Assembly (NCBI RefSeq): GCF_014642405.1
Contig: NZ_BMIN01000008.1
Span: 1 to 64,000 of the forward strand
DNA from: Pontibacillus salipaludis
GTDB lineage: Bacteria; Bacillota; Bacilli; Bacillales; BH030062
Reading direction: 5' to 3'
Length of the DNA stretch: 64,000 nucleotides
Shown in pieces: positions 14,460 through 23,645 of the stretch. The notes below the pieces were generated by a model, which worked only from the letters and a program-made list of their open reading frames with translations, had not been told where the DNA came from and did not search any database. Each line of letters opens with the position of its first letter. Position 1 is the first letter of the stretch. A program made the position numbers and the translations under genes.

Positions 14460-14725
14460 TGAATCTCTCCTTAGTAAGTCTAAACCTTTCTATTAAGTAA
14501 TTAGGACAATAAATGCTTCCAAATTATCTCATTACTTCTGGTGAAAGTGAACCCTCCGGGATAAAATCGTTAACATGCACTGATGTAAGGGGGGAAGCTC
14601 CGTGTTATCTCTCAAAGCTAAGGTCCTTTTGATCCTATAGAGTCAAATCTTTCTGTTAAAAAACGTCCTATTCCGAATGATTTCCTATATATGTTATCAT
14701 GAAGGAAACAGCCGGAGGTGATCCT

Positions 14726-15115
14726 ATGAACGGTATTGTATTATTCGACGGAGAATGCAATTTCTGTGACCAGAGCGTTCAATTTATTATTAAACGAGAT
14801 CCACAAGGGTATTTCTCTTTTGCCTCGTTGCAGAGTGAGGTAGGGCAGGATCTGTTGAAGAAATACGAGATCCCGGCTGATACGGATAGTTTCGTTCTGA
14901 TCGAAGACGGTCGTGCTTACACGAAATCTTCAGCGGGCTTACGTGTATGCAAGCATTTGAAAGGTGCGTGGAAAGCACTTCGCTTGTTTGCGATCGTTCC
15001 TAAATTTGTGCGGGATGCTGCTTATGAGATATTCGCCAAGAACCGGTACAAGTGGTTTGGTAAGAAAGACAGTTGCATGCTGCCGTCGAAGGATATACGG
15101 AAGCGGTTTTTATAA
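14726..15115 (+). CDS. yuxK: DCC-family thiol oxidoreductase-like protein (DUF393)
   Basis: 129 residues from ATG 14726, which has GGAGGTGATCC upstream; the longer frame from 14699 is not needed. VLFDGECNFCDQSVQFIIKR gives the D-x-x-C11-x-x-C14 motif that names the DCC family. A thioredoxin-like fold follows, with the conserved helix YEIFAKNRYKWFG near the end. The family is predicted to be a disulfide oxidoreductase; its substrate is unknown. It resembles B. subtilis YuxK in length and motif. A terminator follows immediately. Confidence 0.9.
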   Translation: MNGIVLFDGECNFCDQSVQFIIKRDPQGYFSFASLQSEVGQDLLKKYEIPADTDSFVLIEDGRAYTKSSAGLRVCKHLKGAWKALRLFAIVPKFVRDAAYEIFAKNRYKWFGKKDSCMLPSKDIRKRFL

Positions 15116-15145
15116 AGAAAGAGGGAGAACCTCTTTCTTTATTTA
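15114..15145 (+). terminator. Terminator behind yuxK
   Basis: AAAGAAAGAGG and CCTCTTTCTTT form an 11-bp stem with a GAGAA-type loop, then ATTT. Confidence 0.75.
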
Positions 15146-15148
15146 CAT

Positions 15149-15547
15149 ATGAAAATCGTGGAGGTGTCTGGCTTCAAGAAGTGGATGTGTATTCTCTTTA
15201 TAGTGGTTACTCTAGTAGTTAGCGGATGTCGTTCAACTGAAGAGGAAATCGTATACAAAGGAAAATCTGAGCATTGGAAGATACAATATATAAGTGCTCT
15301 TACTGAAAGAGGGAGAGAATCTAAGGTGATCATTGAATTTATAGGCTCTTCAACCCCCCAAAAAACGTTTTACTATGATGTGGGAAGATTCAGTGGTTCC
15401 GCACCTTACAATCTGGTAGATAACAATCAAGTTATCATTGGGCCTGGTATTTGTGACCATTGCGAGGTATTGGTGCAAGAGGAAGAAAAAGTTGGACACA
15501 TCAAATGGGAAAACACTAGTGAAAAAATAAAGTTAACAGTTAAATAA
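15149..15547 (+). CDS. Small lipoprotein
   Basis: Up to 132 residues. A signal peptide (about 9-27) ends in VVSGC, a lipobox. The mature part is short and beta-rich, with a striking CDHC pair (GPGICDHCEVLV near residue 105) that could bind metal or be redox-active. The start is uncertain: ATG 15149 has no ribosome binding site, while GGAGGTG at 15161 is not followed by a standard start at the right distance. Function unknown. Confidence 0.65.
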   Translation: MKIVEVSGFKKWMCILFIVVTLVVSGCRSTEEEIVYKGKSEHWKIQYISALTERGRESKVIIEFIGSSTPQKTFYYDVGRFSGSAPYNLVDNNQVIIGPGICDHCEVLVQEEEKVGHIKWENTSEKIKLTVK

Positions 15548-15658
15548 GTTTAACAAGCTCTGGAGGACGCCTGTTAAGTGAGTTGCTAAGTACAGCATCT
15601 TAATAGGGGTTCTTTTCTATTTGTATAGGAGGTTATGTGGAGTGTTTACATTTAAGAG

Positions 15659-15691
15659 TTTGAGGGACAATGAACCTGTCCCCCTGGCCCA
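15659..15691. repeat. Family 2 palindromic repeat (partial)
   Basis: GGGACAATGAACCTGTCCCC plus CTGGCCCA is one end of the family seen complete at 31851, 33202 and 34506. Confidence 0.6.
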
Positions 15692-15702
15692 TGTGACTCG
15701 TG

Positions 15703-16260
15703 TTAGGGGGCTGACGCAAACTTATTTCCTAACCGAAATACTGCACTTGTGTTCATACTCGTAACCTCGTTGTAATACGCTTCGAGTGTATCGTATTCTC
15801 CGTATCGATTTGAGGTGGCAAGTAGCTTTTCGAAATCATTCAAGACCCGTTGGAAATATTCTTTAGACTCTTGGTCTTGATCAAGGGTGTAGCTTCCATC
15901 ACTTAAGCGGTCAGATTCCTGGATAATAAGGAAAGCATCCTCAATAAAATCGAGCTTTCCTTCATATTCCTTAAAGGTATTGATTTTCCTCAAATCAATG
16001 TAAGGGCCAAGCTCTGACATTTTACTGTTTAGTTTATTCGCGCTTTGGACGATATCTCTTATGGATTCTGTACGCACTTCTCCGGAATCTAAGCTGTTTC
16101 TGAGAGCCTGAACAATTTGATCCGTTTCATAGTGGATGATGCCATTACTTATTTGAACATAATGTTCATGAAACGTCACGGCCTCATTAATTTTGATGCT
16201 AGCCGCAATAAGGCAGAAGAGTAGAACTAACATAAGTAAAATTTTATAGGGCTTTTTCAA
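15703..16260 (-). CDS. Membrane-anchored protein with four-helix-like domain
   Basis: 185 residues from TTG 16260, 5 nt behind GAGGTGG; the frame extends upstream without a ribosome binding site. One N-terminal membrane helix (KILLMLVLLFCLIAASIKI) is followed by a helical extracellular domain of about 160 residues (for example SIRDIVQSANKLNSKMSEL). This looks like a sensor-type or spacer domain without signalling output. Not recognised; it is single and ends inside repeat DNA. Confidence 0.65.
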   Translation of the reverse strand: MKKPYKILLMLVLLFCLIAASIKINEAVTFHEHYVQISNGIIHYETDQIVQALRNSLDSGEVRTESIRDIVQSANKLNSKMSELGPYIDLRKINTFKEYEGKLDFIEDAFLIIQESDRLSDGSYTLDQDQESKEYFQRVLNDFEKLLATSNRYGEYDTLEAYYNEVTSMNTSAVFRLGNKFASAP

Positions 16261-16350
16261 ATAAACCACCTCTTGTAGAAAATAACATGGTGAAATTTTA
16301 CCATAAATAGGTAGTTTGGGTAATGGGGAATGTAAGGGTCTTATGATATA

Positions 16351-16385
16351 AAAAACTAGCCAGTCCAAAAGACTGGCTAGTTTTT
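16351..16385. terminator. Bidirectional terminator
   Basis: AAAAACTAGCCAGTC and GACTGGCTAGTTTTT are perfect complements with a five-base loop; A and T runs on both sides allow use in both directions, here for the SDR gene on the minus strand. Confidence 0.9.
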
Positions 16386-16421
16386 ATGGCTTATATATAT
16401 CGTTGATGGCGTTAACTAACA

Positions 16422-17177
16422 TTAACTCCCAAACGTATTCCCGCCATTCACATTCATATTCTGTCCAGTCACAAATGAAGCATCGTCGCTGCACAAGAAG
16501 TTGACCATTCCGGCGATATCCTCTGGTTTACCTAACCGTTTCAAGGGTACTTGGTTAATATAACCACTTGCACTCTCTTCGGTAACATTACCGTGGCGTT
16601 CGACTGGGGTGAATCCAGGGTGTACAGCATTTACCGTGATCCCGTATTCACCAAGTTCATTTGCCCACGAGCGTGTCATGCCAATCACAGATGATTTGGC
16701 AGTAACATAGTTGGAGAAGTGACTATTGCCTAAACCAACAACTTCACTACCAATGTTTATAATTCGTCCCCATTGATTCTCTTTCATTCCATTCATCACT
16801 TGCTTCGTTAAAATCAGAGGTGATTTAACGGAAAAATGGAGCTGATCGAGATAGTCTTGCCAGGTTACATCTTCTAACGATTTTTCAGGTTGAGGACCTG
16901 TTGCGTTATTGACTAGAATATCGACCGCTTGGCCATATTCTTTCTCTACATTTTGGATAAGCTCCTCAACTTCTTGTTCATCTGTTATATCTGCCTGCAG
17001 CATAATAGCTTCTCCGCCGTTTGTCTTTATATCGTGAACGACACGCTCTGCATTAGTAGCATTACTATTGTAGTTAATCACAACTTTCGCACCATTTGCA
17101 GCAAGCTTTTCAACAATGCACTTTCCTAATCCTTTGGAACTTCCTGTAACTAATGCGACTTTACCGTTAAGATTCAC
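16422..17177 (-). CDS. SDR family oxidoreductase (FabG-like)
   Basis: 251 residues starting at GTG with AAAGGATG upstream. The classical short-chain dehydrogenase plan is complete: cofactor motif TGSSKGLG (11-18), NNAT (90-93), and catalytic Ser144, Tyr157, Lys161. The variant NNAT instead of NNAG and a C-terminal substrate loop (TPVERHGNVTEESAS) set it apart from housekeeping FabG. It uses NAD(P)H and likely reduces a keto group; the substrate is unknown. Monocistronic. Confidence 0.9.
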   Translation of the reverse strand: MNLNGKVALVTGSSKGLGKCIVEKLAANGAKVVINYNSNATNAERVVHDIKTNGGEAIMLQADITDEQEVEELIQNVEKEYGQAVDILVNNATGPQPEKSLEDVTWQDYLDQLHFSVKSPLILTKQVMNGMKENQWGRIINIGSEVVGLGNSHFSNYVTAKSSVIGMTRSWANELGEYGITVNAVHPGFTPVERHGNVTEESASGYINQVPLKRLGKPEDIAGMVNFLCSDDASFVTGQNMNVNGGNTFGS

Positions 17178-17421
17178 TTAATCATCATCCTTTCTAGTCT
17201 GACTATGTCGGTTTGAATTCAACCAGCCAATACGTTGATAGAAACCTAAATGAACTATAAAACTGTACTGAAATTCTCCATACACAACATACCCTTAGTG
17301 ACCCCTGTAGAAACGGATGCTTACTTAATCAATTCTTCTAATCTTGAGCGTTTGGAATACATACCATGAGCAACACAAACATACACTTGTTATGCTTGTT
17401 TAATTTTAGGGAGGGAAAATA

Positions 17422-18468
17422 ATGAATCGATATACACGTAACAAAAGCTTAATAGGTTTCATTTTTATGAGTGTATTCGTATTTCTGTTTATAGGGGCAA
17501 CAGGTGCTGTTGCTGATGAGAAAGAATGGAAAGAAAGCGGAGAGGTCGTTCCGGTGGATAAGGTCTGGAACATCACGTTCAATACGTCCATTATGTATGA
17601 TCAAGATAGCGGGGGGATTACTGTTCGCGATCAAAGTGGGACAAAGGTTGATGTGACAGTAAAGCAGAACGGTGAGGATAAGCTAGAAGTGTTACCTCCA
17701 GGAGAAGGATATACACCTGGTGAATCGTATGTGCTCCGCATTGCAGAGATCGCTTCAACTCAAAAGGTAAAAATGACAGACAACATTACAATGACCTTCA
17801 CAATAGAAGAATCCTCTTCAAACGATAAACAGGCTTATATTGACTTAGTTGAATCCACCAATTCTACCATTCGGAATATACTCGTAAGCGGGTGGGACGA
17901 GGAAACCTTATCATCAGGTGACTTCTCTGACATAAAAGGAGATCTTGAGAAGGTTGCTACCGATCGCTTTATTCAAGATACATTAAAGCCTTACTTTGAG
18001 CTAGAGATGTGCTATCCCTGTGATTCGTCTATGTTCCCTTTTAGCATAGCATCTGATCTCTATTTTGAAGTGATCAAAGCTACAAAAGATGAACGGGTCT
18101 TACAAACAGCAGAATTATCAGATGAGCTGTCTGAAGGTATGATTGTCACCTATACATTTAAGAATGAAGACGGTAAATGGCTGTTAGATGATTACCAACA
18201 AGAAAGGTTCAGTGGAGATGGTCTTGACACTAATGTTGATACCGCTCAAGCCTATTTGGAGGGGATGTATCAAGATCCTAATTATGGTTATGAAGATGTA
18301 GAGGTAGTGTATAAAGAGAATGGAACAGAAGAGAAGTATGATTGGTATACCAACAAGAGCTATGATCGTACTTATTATTTATTTCAGATAAATACGGATA
18401 AGGGAGATTTTAAGAGAAAGTTCTTTCCTTATGATGGGTATATCGGATATTTGGAGGATGGGGATTGA
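17422..18468 (+). CDS. Secreted protein with N-terminal Ig-like (SbsA-type) domain
   Basis: 348 residues; ATG follows AGGGAGGG. A signal peptide (about 1-32) ends in VADE. Residues 40-135 (VWNITFNTSIMYDQDSGGIT, then GTKVDVTV and YVLRI) match the Big_5/SbsA Ig-like pattern. Residues 140-265 contain CYPC (near 195) and a TFKNEDGKWLLDDY segment like NTF2-type domains of lipoproteins; the end is Tyr-rich. It is probably exported and cell-wall-associated. Function unknown. Confidence 0.8.
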   Translation: MNRYTRNKSLIGFIFMSVFVFLFIGATGAVADEKEWKESGEVVPVDKVWNITFNTSIMYDQDSGGITVRDQSGTKVDVTVKQNGEDKLEVLPPGEGYTPGESYVLRIAEIASTQKVKMTDNITMTFTIEESSSNDKQAYIDLVESTNSTIRNILVSGWDEETLSSGDFSDIKGDLEKVATDRFIQDTLKPYFELEMCYPCDSSMFPFSIASDLYFEVIKATKDERVLQTAELSDELSEGMIVTYTFKNEDGKWLLDDYQQERFSGDGLDTNVDTAQAYLEGMYQDPNYGYEDVEVVYKENGTEEKYDWYTNKSYDRTYYLFQINTDKGDFKRKFFPYDGYIGYLEDGD

Positions 18469-18497
18469 AACTTCGACATGTAAAGATAGGGAGAACA

Positions 18498-18533
18498 GGG
18501 ACTCTAAAGCGTAAAATTTAACTAAAGAGTCCC
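18498..18533 (+). terminator. Weak terminator-like hairpin
   Basis: GGGACTCT and AGAGTCCC pair over a 20-base AT-rich loop; no T-run follows, so the function is uncertain. Confidence 0.35.
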
Positions 18534-18570
18534 GATAGATAAAAACAAGTTAGCTCTAATTTTCGAGTAG

Positions 18571-18798
18571 CTAACGGAAAAGAAAGAACTTCTTAGAACG
18601 TAATTCATCGTAACAAATAATATGTGGCTTGATCTCGAAAGGGTAGTATTCCAATCTTACAGGAGTGATTTCCATGAAGGATAAAAGCTCTTCATTAGAG
18701 GTCAACTCTAGTAGGTTAGAGAACTGCACGATATTATATTCGTCATGAAAACTTATTCTAGTAAAGTTTTCTTCTTTTAAACGGTTTAGAAGTTCCAT
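18571..18798 (-). CDS. Small protein, paralog of the one at 54638
   Basis: 75 residues; ATG 18798 follows AGGGGG. It starts MELLNRLKEENFTRISFHDE and has ITPVRLEYYPFEIKP near residues 43-57. The protein at 54638-54871 shares MELL-x-LK-x-E, a following HD, and PVRxEYxPF-x3-P. The two are clearly one family, small and cytoplasmic. I do not recognise it. Confidence 0.7.
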   Translation of the reverse strand: MELLNRLKEENFTRISFHDEYNIVQFSNLLELTSNEELLSFMEITPVRLEYYPFEIKPHIICYDELRSKKFFLFR

Positions 18799-19047
18799 TT
18801 AATTCCCCCTAAAGGAAGGGTACCCTAAAAAAGCATTATAAAACAAATATTTGATGTTGTTGGTATGGAAGAAGGGGGGAGTGTGAGCAAGAAATAAGAT
18901 AGGAGCAACTATAGAAGTTATATTTTTATAAAGTTTTCCTGACTTCTATCCTTATATTTTCAGGTCTCGTTCATGAACATACCAAATAAACGTGATAAGA
19001 TGAATGCATAGATTTTAGTAAAAATTGCTGCCTAACAGGAGGCCAAA

Positions 19048-19386
19048 ATGGAGAATATGATGGATGTATGGATAGAGAATGGATACAAGGTTGTAAAGAA
19101 GACAACGAAATCGATTGAAATTGAGGATGCGAGGACGGGAGAGGTTGCTTATGTGCTGCCATATAAGGAGATGACACTCGCCCTTAACCCAAAGACGGTT
19201 GAAGCGGATCAGGAATTGATCGATAAATCTGAGGGATTGACACATAATACATCGTTTCTGCAGTTCCCTAAAAGGCAAAATACAGGTAAAAGCCTTATCC
19301 AGTACGGATATGCTTTCAAATTTCAATCCTCTGAAGAAGCAGTAAGCTTTCTTAATCATGTTAGCGCTAAGTTGTTAACGAATTAG
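19048..19386 (+). CDS. Hypothetical protein (112 aa)
   Basis: ATG follows AGGAGG at 6 nt. A beta-rich N-terminal half (WIENGYKVVKKTTKSIEIED) is followed by a helix EADQELIDKSEG and a C-terminal helix EEAVSFLNHVSAK. No signal peptide, membrane segment or known motif. Single gene ended by a terminator at 19428. The 250 bp before it hold nothing recognisable. Confidence 0.75.
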   Translation: MENMMDVWIENGYKVVKKTTKSIEIEDARTGEVAYVLPYKEMTLALNPKTVEADQELIDKSEGLTHNTSFLQFPKRQNTGKSLIQYGYAFKFQSSEEAVSFLNHVSAKLLTN

Positions 19387-19427
19387 GTAGTCTAATACAT
19401 ACTTTATTAAGCGATATAACGCATGAA

Positions 19428-19454
19428 AAAAGCCGCCTGCTACCAGGGGGCTTT
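19428..19454. terminator. Terminator between convergent genes
   Basis: AAAAGCCGCCTG and CAGGGGGCTTTT pair with one mismatch, with A- and T-rich flanks, between a plus-strand and a minus-strand gene. Confidence 0.7.
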
Positions 19455-19463
19455 TCTCGTGTG

Positions 19464-19757
19464 TTAACTCGTCTTTACATTCAAGTACTTTTTTCTGGTG
19501 TTATACATCACAACAGCCGCCCCTGTATAAAGAGCAATGAACATCAACCCAAGTGTGATAGAAAGTATAAATGCACTTATAATCGAACTAATCGAACAGT
19601 ATAGAAAAATAGCCACCATTACACTTAGGTGACCTTTACTCTTTAGAGCGTACGTCTTAAACAAGACGAGAAATAACGCAACCAAAATCGCATTTATTAG
19701 AAACACTCCGATACCAATCAAGAATACATTATCGAAACCAGCACCTACCGGATACAT
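19464..19757 (-). CDS. Small membrane protein (97 aa)
   Basis: ATG 19757 follows AGGAGGGG. Three hydrophobic segments (about 8-33, 44-68 and 70-86) and a basic C-terminus (NTRKKYLNVKTS) point to an inner-membrane protein. No family recognised. Confidence 0.7.
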   Translation of the reverse strand: MYPVGAGFDNVFLIGIGVFLINAILVALFLVLFKTYALKSKGHLSVMVAIFLYCSISSIISAFILSITLGLMFIALYTGAAVVMYNTRKKYLNVKTS

Positions 19758-19950
19758 CCCATCCCCTCCTAATTTATCAATATTTTACCAAATGAAAGAA
19801 ATGATTTAAAACAAAATCCATCGTATTGCCTCAAGAGGTAAGGTCGCATTCTATCAATCTTAAACTTCCTTATTCACTGGCTTGAAGGTTTCATCCCTCC
19901 CTTAAATGGTAAAAGTCTTACAAATAGACGTGATGGAGGTGTGAGGAGGG

Positions 19951-20148
19951 ATGAAGAAGAAATTCAGATATGGAGGGATTGCAGCCATGGTGGTTGGATT
20001 GCTCGCATTTTTTATAGGAATGCCACTATTCCAAGGGGGTGGCGAACCTACTTTGGGTGATGGACTTGTGATCCTCGTAAGCTTCTTATTCGTGTTCGCC
20101 TTTGGTTTGTGTTTAACTGTTGTCAGTGCATTTGTGAAAGAACAATAG
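19951..20148 (+). CDS. Small membrane protein (65 aa)
   Basis: GAGGTGTGAGGAGGG precedes the ATG. A basic start (MKKKFRYGG) leads into two membrane helices (about 10-27 and 40-60) joined by a Gly-rich loop. Not recognised. A terminator follows at 20187. Confidence 0.7.
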   Translation: MKKKFRYGGIAAMVVGLLAFFIGMPLFQGGGEPTLGDGLVILVSFLFVFAFGLCLTVVSAFVKEQ

Positions 20149-20186
20149 AGGTCAACTGAAAAACGAATATGTGATATAACTTTATT

Positions 20187-20214
20187 AACTCCCAGGCTTT
20201 CTGGGAGTTTTTTT
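20187..20214 (+). terminator. Rho-independent terminator
   Basis: AACTCCCAG and CTGGGAGTT with loop GCTTT, followed by T7. Between 20215 and 20436 nothing else is seen. Confidence 0.85.
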
Positions 20215-20407
20215 ATGAGTAACGAACATTATAGTAGCTACTACTGGTTCAACTAGTAAAATATTAGGTAAATAATTCATATGTACAAGGTATCCTCAGA
20301 CCTATTCCTCCTTTGTAGAAAGGTTATATTCATTTTAATACCCCCTGGAGAACCCCACTGTTACGCCTTATAACGAATAGAAAGGCAGCCCAATTGAAAC
20401 TTATTTA

Positions 20408-20484
20408 AATTTTAGAAAAATTTAAGTAAAATTTTATTGACTAACATTTACCCGTCATTTAAGATGAACTTGAAGGCGCTTTCA
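20408..20484 (+). promoter_or_regulatory. Promoter, AT dyad and cre-like site of galactoside operon
   Basis: TTGACT (20437-20442), a 17-bp spacer and TAAGAT (20460-20465) make a sigma-A promoter. An AT-rich palindromic tract (AAATTTTAGAAAAATTT) precedes the -35 box. TGAAGGCGCTTTCA at 20471-20484 fits the CcpA cre consensus except at position 5. A comparable arrangement is seen upstream of galK (39916-39984), which argues for shared control of the two operons. Confidence 0.6.
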
Positions 20485-20519
20485 TTACAATTAGATTTTC
20501 ATAAAGGGGAGGGGACGTA

Positions 20520-21803
20520 GTGAAGAAATTATTTGGAATGATCATATTCGTTGCTTTTGTATTGGTATTAGGTGCATGTTCAAGTGATAGCTCTGGTGAA
20601 GGTGATAGTGGTGAATCTGACTCTGGTAAAGAGGAGCTTACAGCTTGGGCTTGGAACATTAACGTTCCGGTTTTAGAAATGGCGGCTGAAAAGTTTGAGG
20701 AAGAGAACCCTGACTTTAAGCTAAACGTAGTAGAAATGGGTACAAGTGATGTTTATTCAAAGCTAACTACTGGACTTCAAGCTGGAGGTAAAGGTTTACC
20801 TGACATTGTCCTTGTAGAGGACGATCGCTTTCAAGGGTACATAAATACGTTCCCAGATGCGTTTGCTAACCTCTCTGAAATGGGATTTGATGAGCAGAAG
20901 AGTAAATTCCCAGACTATAAGACGGAACTACTGACGAAGGATGGGGCTATGTATGGTTTCCCATTTGACGGTGGGCCGACAGGGGTCTTCTATCGCCGTG
21001 ATATCTTCAATGAGGCAGGGGTTACTCCAGAAGATATCAAGACGTGGGATGACTTTATAGAAGCAGGTAAAACGATTAAAGATAAAACGGGTAAAGATAT
21101 GATTGGCTTAGACTTAAATGGTGATGATGGTCTATATCGCATGATGCTTACTCAGCAAGGTACTTTCTATTTCGACGATGAAGGGGAAGTGAATTTAGCA
21201 TCTGACGAATCTAAGAAAGCCATGGAAATTACGAAAGAGTTAAAAGACGCTGGTATTGTTAAGAATACAGTGGGCTGGGATCCTTGGATTAGTGCCATGA
21301 CAGAGGGTGACGTTGCGACTGCTCCATCTGGTGCTTGGTTGTACGGATCCATTACGCAACAAGGTAAAGACACCTCGGGTAAATGGGGAGTATTTAAACT
21401 TCCTGCATTTGAAGAAGGCGGAAACCGCGCATCTAACTTAGGTGGAAGTAACTATGTCATTATGTCTGCTAGCGACCAGAAAGAAAAAGCATATGACTTT
21501 ATGGAATATTTCTCGACTACAAATGAAGTACAGGTTGAAGCAATGGAAGGTGGATTATTCCCATCTTTAAATACTGTCTATGACAATGAAATCTTTAAGC
21601 AAGAAGTAGAGTTCTTTGATAACCAGAAGATCTGGGAAATGTTTGCAGGTGAAATGGAAAATATCCCAGCTGTTAACTACACAGGTGACTATGCGGTTGC
21701 TAAAGATGAAGCTGTAAAAGCGCAATCTAAGATCGTAAATGGTACACCGATTGAAGAAGCGCTCGAAAATGCCGTGAAGACGTTAAAGAACCGTACGCAG
21801 TGA
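20520..21803 (+). CDS. Sugar ABC transporter substrate-binding lipoprotein
   Basis: 427 residues from GTG, with GGGGAGGGG upstream. The signal peptide ends in LGAC (Cys near 19), followed by a Ser/Gly/Glu linker. The body is a family 1 extracellular solute-binding protein (MalE/UgpB-like): GTSDVYSKLTTGLQAGGKGL and PDIVLVEDDRF near the N-terminal lobe, AGVTPEDIKTWDDF and NLGGSNYVIMSAS later. It captures a galactoside outside the membrane for the two permeases that follow. The ATPase is not encoded here; a shared MsmX-type ATPase elsewhere is likely. Confidence 0.92.
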   Translation: MKKLFGMIIFVAFVLVLGACSSDSSGEGDSGESDSGKEELTAWAWNINVPVLEMAAEKFEEENPDFKLNVVEMGTSDVYSKLTTGLQAGGKGLPDIVLVEDDRFQGYINTFPDAFANLSEMGFDEQKSKFPDYKTELLTKDGAMYGFPFDGGPTGVFYRRDIFNEAGVTPEDIKTWDDFIEAGKTIKDKTGKDMIGLDLNGDDGLYRMMLTQQGTFYFDDEGEVNLASDESKKAMEITKELKDAGIVKNTVGWDPWISAMTEGDVATAPSGAWLYGSITQQGKDTSGKWGVFKLPAFEEGGNRASNLGGSNYVIMSASDQKEKAYDFMEYFSTTNEVQVEAMEGGLFPSLNTVYDNEIFKQEVEFFDNQKIWEMFAGEMENIPAVNYTGDYAVAKDEAVKAQSKIVNGTPIEEALENAVKTLKNRTQ

Positions 21804-21834
21804 TTCTAGCAGAATTCTATCTATGAAAATAGGA

Positions 21835-21863
21835 AAACAGGGGAGTATAATACTCCCCTGTTT
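21835..21863 (+). promoter_or_regulatory. Intercistronic hairpin
   Basis: AAACAGGGGAGTAT and ATACTCCCCTGTTT form a perfect 14-bp stem between the binding-protein gene and the first permease gene. No long T-run follows. Such hairpins usually protect the abundant binding-protein mRNA and reduce downstream expression. Confidence 0.7.
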
Positions 21864-21883
21864 CATTTAAGGATGGCGATAAA

Positions 21884-22738
21884 ATGACACATACGAAGAG
21901 GTTCCCTTACTTATTTATAGCTCCTGCAGTCATATTGTTCTGTATCTTTACGGTCTATCCGATTATTTCATCGTTCATCTTAAGTTTTCAGGAGATGGAA
22001 GGTGGACAGTACGTATTTGCAGGTTTGGAAAATTACAAGAGACTACTAAACGATAGTATCTTTTGGACGGCTCTAAAGAATACGTTCCTAATCTTTATTA
22101 TTCAAGTTCCTATTATGATTATACTCGCAATGGTGTTAGCAAGCACATTGAATAGCCAGTTGTTAAAGCTTAAAGGATTCTTCAGAGTTTCCTTCTTCCT
22201 TCCGGCTGTAACATCCCTTGTTGCTTACTCCATTTTGTTCAAGATTATGCTTCAAGAGGAAGGGTTATTTAATAACTTATTTATGATGGTCGGCATGGAT
22301 CCTATTCCATGGCTATCTGACCCGTTCTGGGCCAAAGCTTCTATTATCATGGCGATGACCTGGAGGTGGACAGGTTACAACATGGTCATCTTCCTTGCAG
22401 CGCTTCAGAATATTTCAGAAGATCTATATGAAGCGGCATCCTTAGATGGAGCCGGGAAGATTCGTAAATTCTTCTATATTACGGTACCACAATTAAAGCC
22501 TGTTATCTTATTTGCGGCAATTCTTTCAACGATCGGGACGCTTCAGTTGTTTGATGAACCGTATAACTTAACAGAAGGTGGACCAGCAGATTCCACAATG
22601 ACATTAGGATTGTATATTTACCAAAGTGGGTTTGAGTACTTTGAGTTTGGATATGCTTCGGCAATTGCCTATACGGTTGTAATTATTGTAGCCATCTTAT
22701 CATTCATTCAATTTAAAGTGGCAGGTGATGACAAATGA
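21884..22738 (+). CDS. Sugar ABC transporter permease (MalF/LacF-like)
   Basis: 284 residues, six membrane segments. The cytoplasmic coupling loop EAASLDGAGKIRKFFYITVP-type EAA motif is at about residues 185-205. It forms the transmembrane channel together with the next gene, which it overlaps by 4 nt (ATGA). AAGGATGG precedes the ATG. CUT1 subfamily, serving oligosaccharide uptake. The neighbouring beta- and alpha-galactosidases suggest lacto- or raffinose-type galactosides. Confidence 0.92.
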   Translation: MTHTKRFPYLFIAPAVILFCIFTVYPIISSFILSFQEMEGGQYVFAGLENYKRLLNDSIFWTALKNTFLIFIIQVPIMIILAMVLASTLNSQLLKLKGFFRVSFFLPAVTSLVAYSILFKIMLQEEGLFNNLFMMVGMDPIPWLSDPFWAKASIIMAMTWRWTGYNMVIFLAALQNISEDLYEAASLDGAGKIRKFFYITVPQLKPVILFAAILSTIGTLQLFDEPYNLTEGGPADSTMTLGLYIYQSGFEYFEFGYASAIAYTVVIIVAILSFIQFKVAGDDK

Positions 22739-23634
22739 GTACGAAGATTAATACGTTCAAACGTACGGTTCAATCGCTTCAGATCAGGGGGCAACAAACA
22801 AAGAAAGCATCTACTCCTAAAGCGAAATTTAAAGCGCTCTGGATGTATCTTTTGCTTGTCGTCTTTCTTATCATTTCCGTATTCCCATTCTATTGGATGT
22901 TTGTAGGGGCAACGAACGATTCTAGTAAAATGTTTACCAATCCTCCTACACTATCATTTGGTAGCGAGTTTATGACGAATTTGACGAACTTAAATGAGTC
23001 AATTGGAATTGCAAGGGTCATGTTTAACTCTATTTTTGTTTCTGTTCTGTATGTTGTGATCGCTCTTGCCGTTTGTACTTCAGCTGCTTACGTGCTAGCG
23101 AAATTTGAATTTAAGGGAAGGAAATTCATCTTTACGGCCTTCTTGCTATCCATGATGATTCCATATCAGGCTACCTTGATTCCTTTATTCAGAATGATGT
23201 CAGACCTTAACTTATTAAATACGTATTTTGCAATTATTGCGCCACAGCTTTGTTTCCCATTTGCGATCTTTCTTATGAGGCAGAACTTCTTGGCATTCCC
23301 AAGTGAATTATTAGAGTCGGCGCGATTAGATGGAGCTTCAGAGTTTAGAATCTTCATGAGTGTAGTTGTACCTTCTATGAAACCTGCTTTAGCAGCTACA
23401 TCGATCTTCTTATTCATGACACAGTGGAATAACTTCATGTGGCCACTCGTTGTATTAAATGAGAATAGCATGTACACATTCCCTGTAGCCTTGTCTAGTT
23501 TAATGGGACTTTCTTATATTGACTATGGCCAGGTCATGATGGGAGTAACGTTAGCAACGGTTCCAATTATCGTTTTCTTCTTGGCTCTGCAACGTCACTT
23601 TATTTCTGGAATGCTCGGAAGCGCGCTTAAGTAG
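22735..23634 (+). CDS. Sugar ABC transporter permease (MalG/LacG-like)
   Basis: 299 residues with six membrane helices and a longer, basic cytoplasmic N-terminus (1-35). The EAA-like loop ESARLDGASEFRIFMSVVVP is near residues 195-215. Start ATG overlaps the previous stop. It is the second half of the CUT1 permease heterodimer. Confidence 0.92.
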   Translation: MSTKINTFKRTVQSLQIRGQQTKKASTPKAKFKALWMYLLLVVFLIISVFPFYWMFVGATNDSSKMFTNPPTLSFGSEFMTNLTNLNESIGIARVMFNSIFVSVLYVVIALAVCTSAAYVLAKFEFKGRKFIFTAFLLSMMIPYQATLIPLFRMMSDLNLLNTYFAIIAPQLCFPFAIFLMRQNFLAFPSELLESARLDGASEFRIFMSVVVPSMKPALAATSIFLFMTQWNNFMWPLVVLNENSMYTFPVALSSLMGLSYIDYGQVMMGVTLATVPIIVFFLALQRHFISGMLGSALK

Positions 23635-23645
23635 GGAGGATTTAA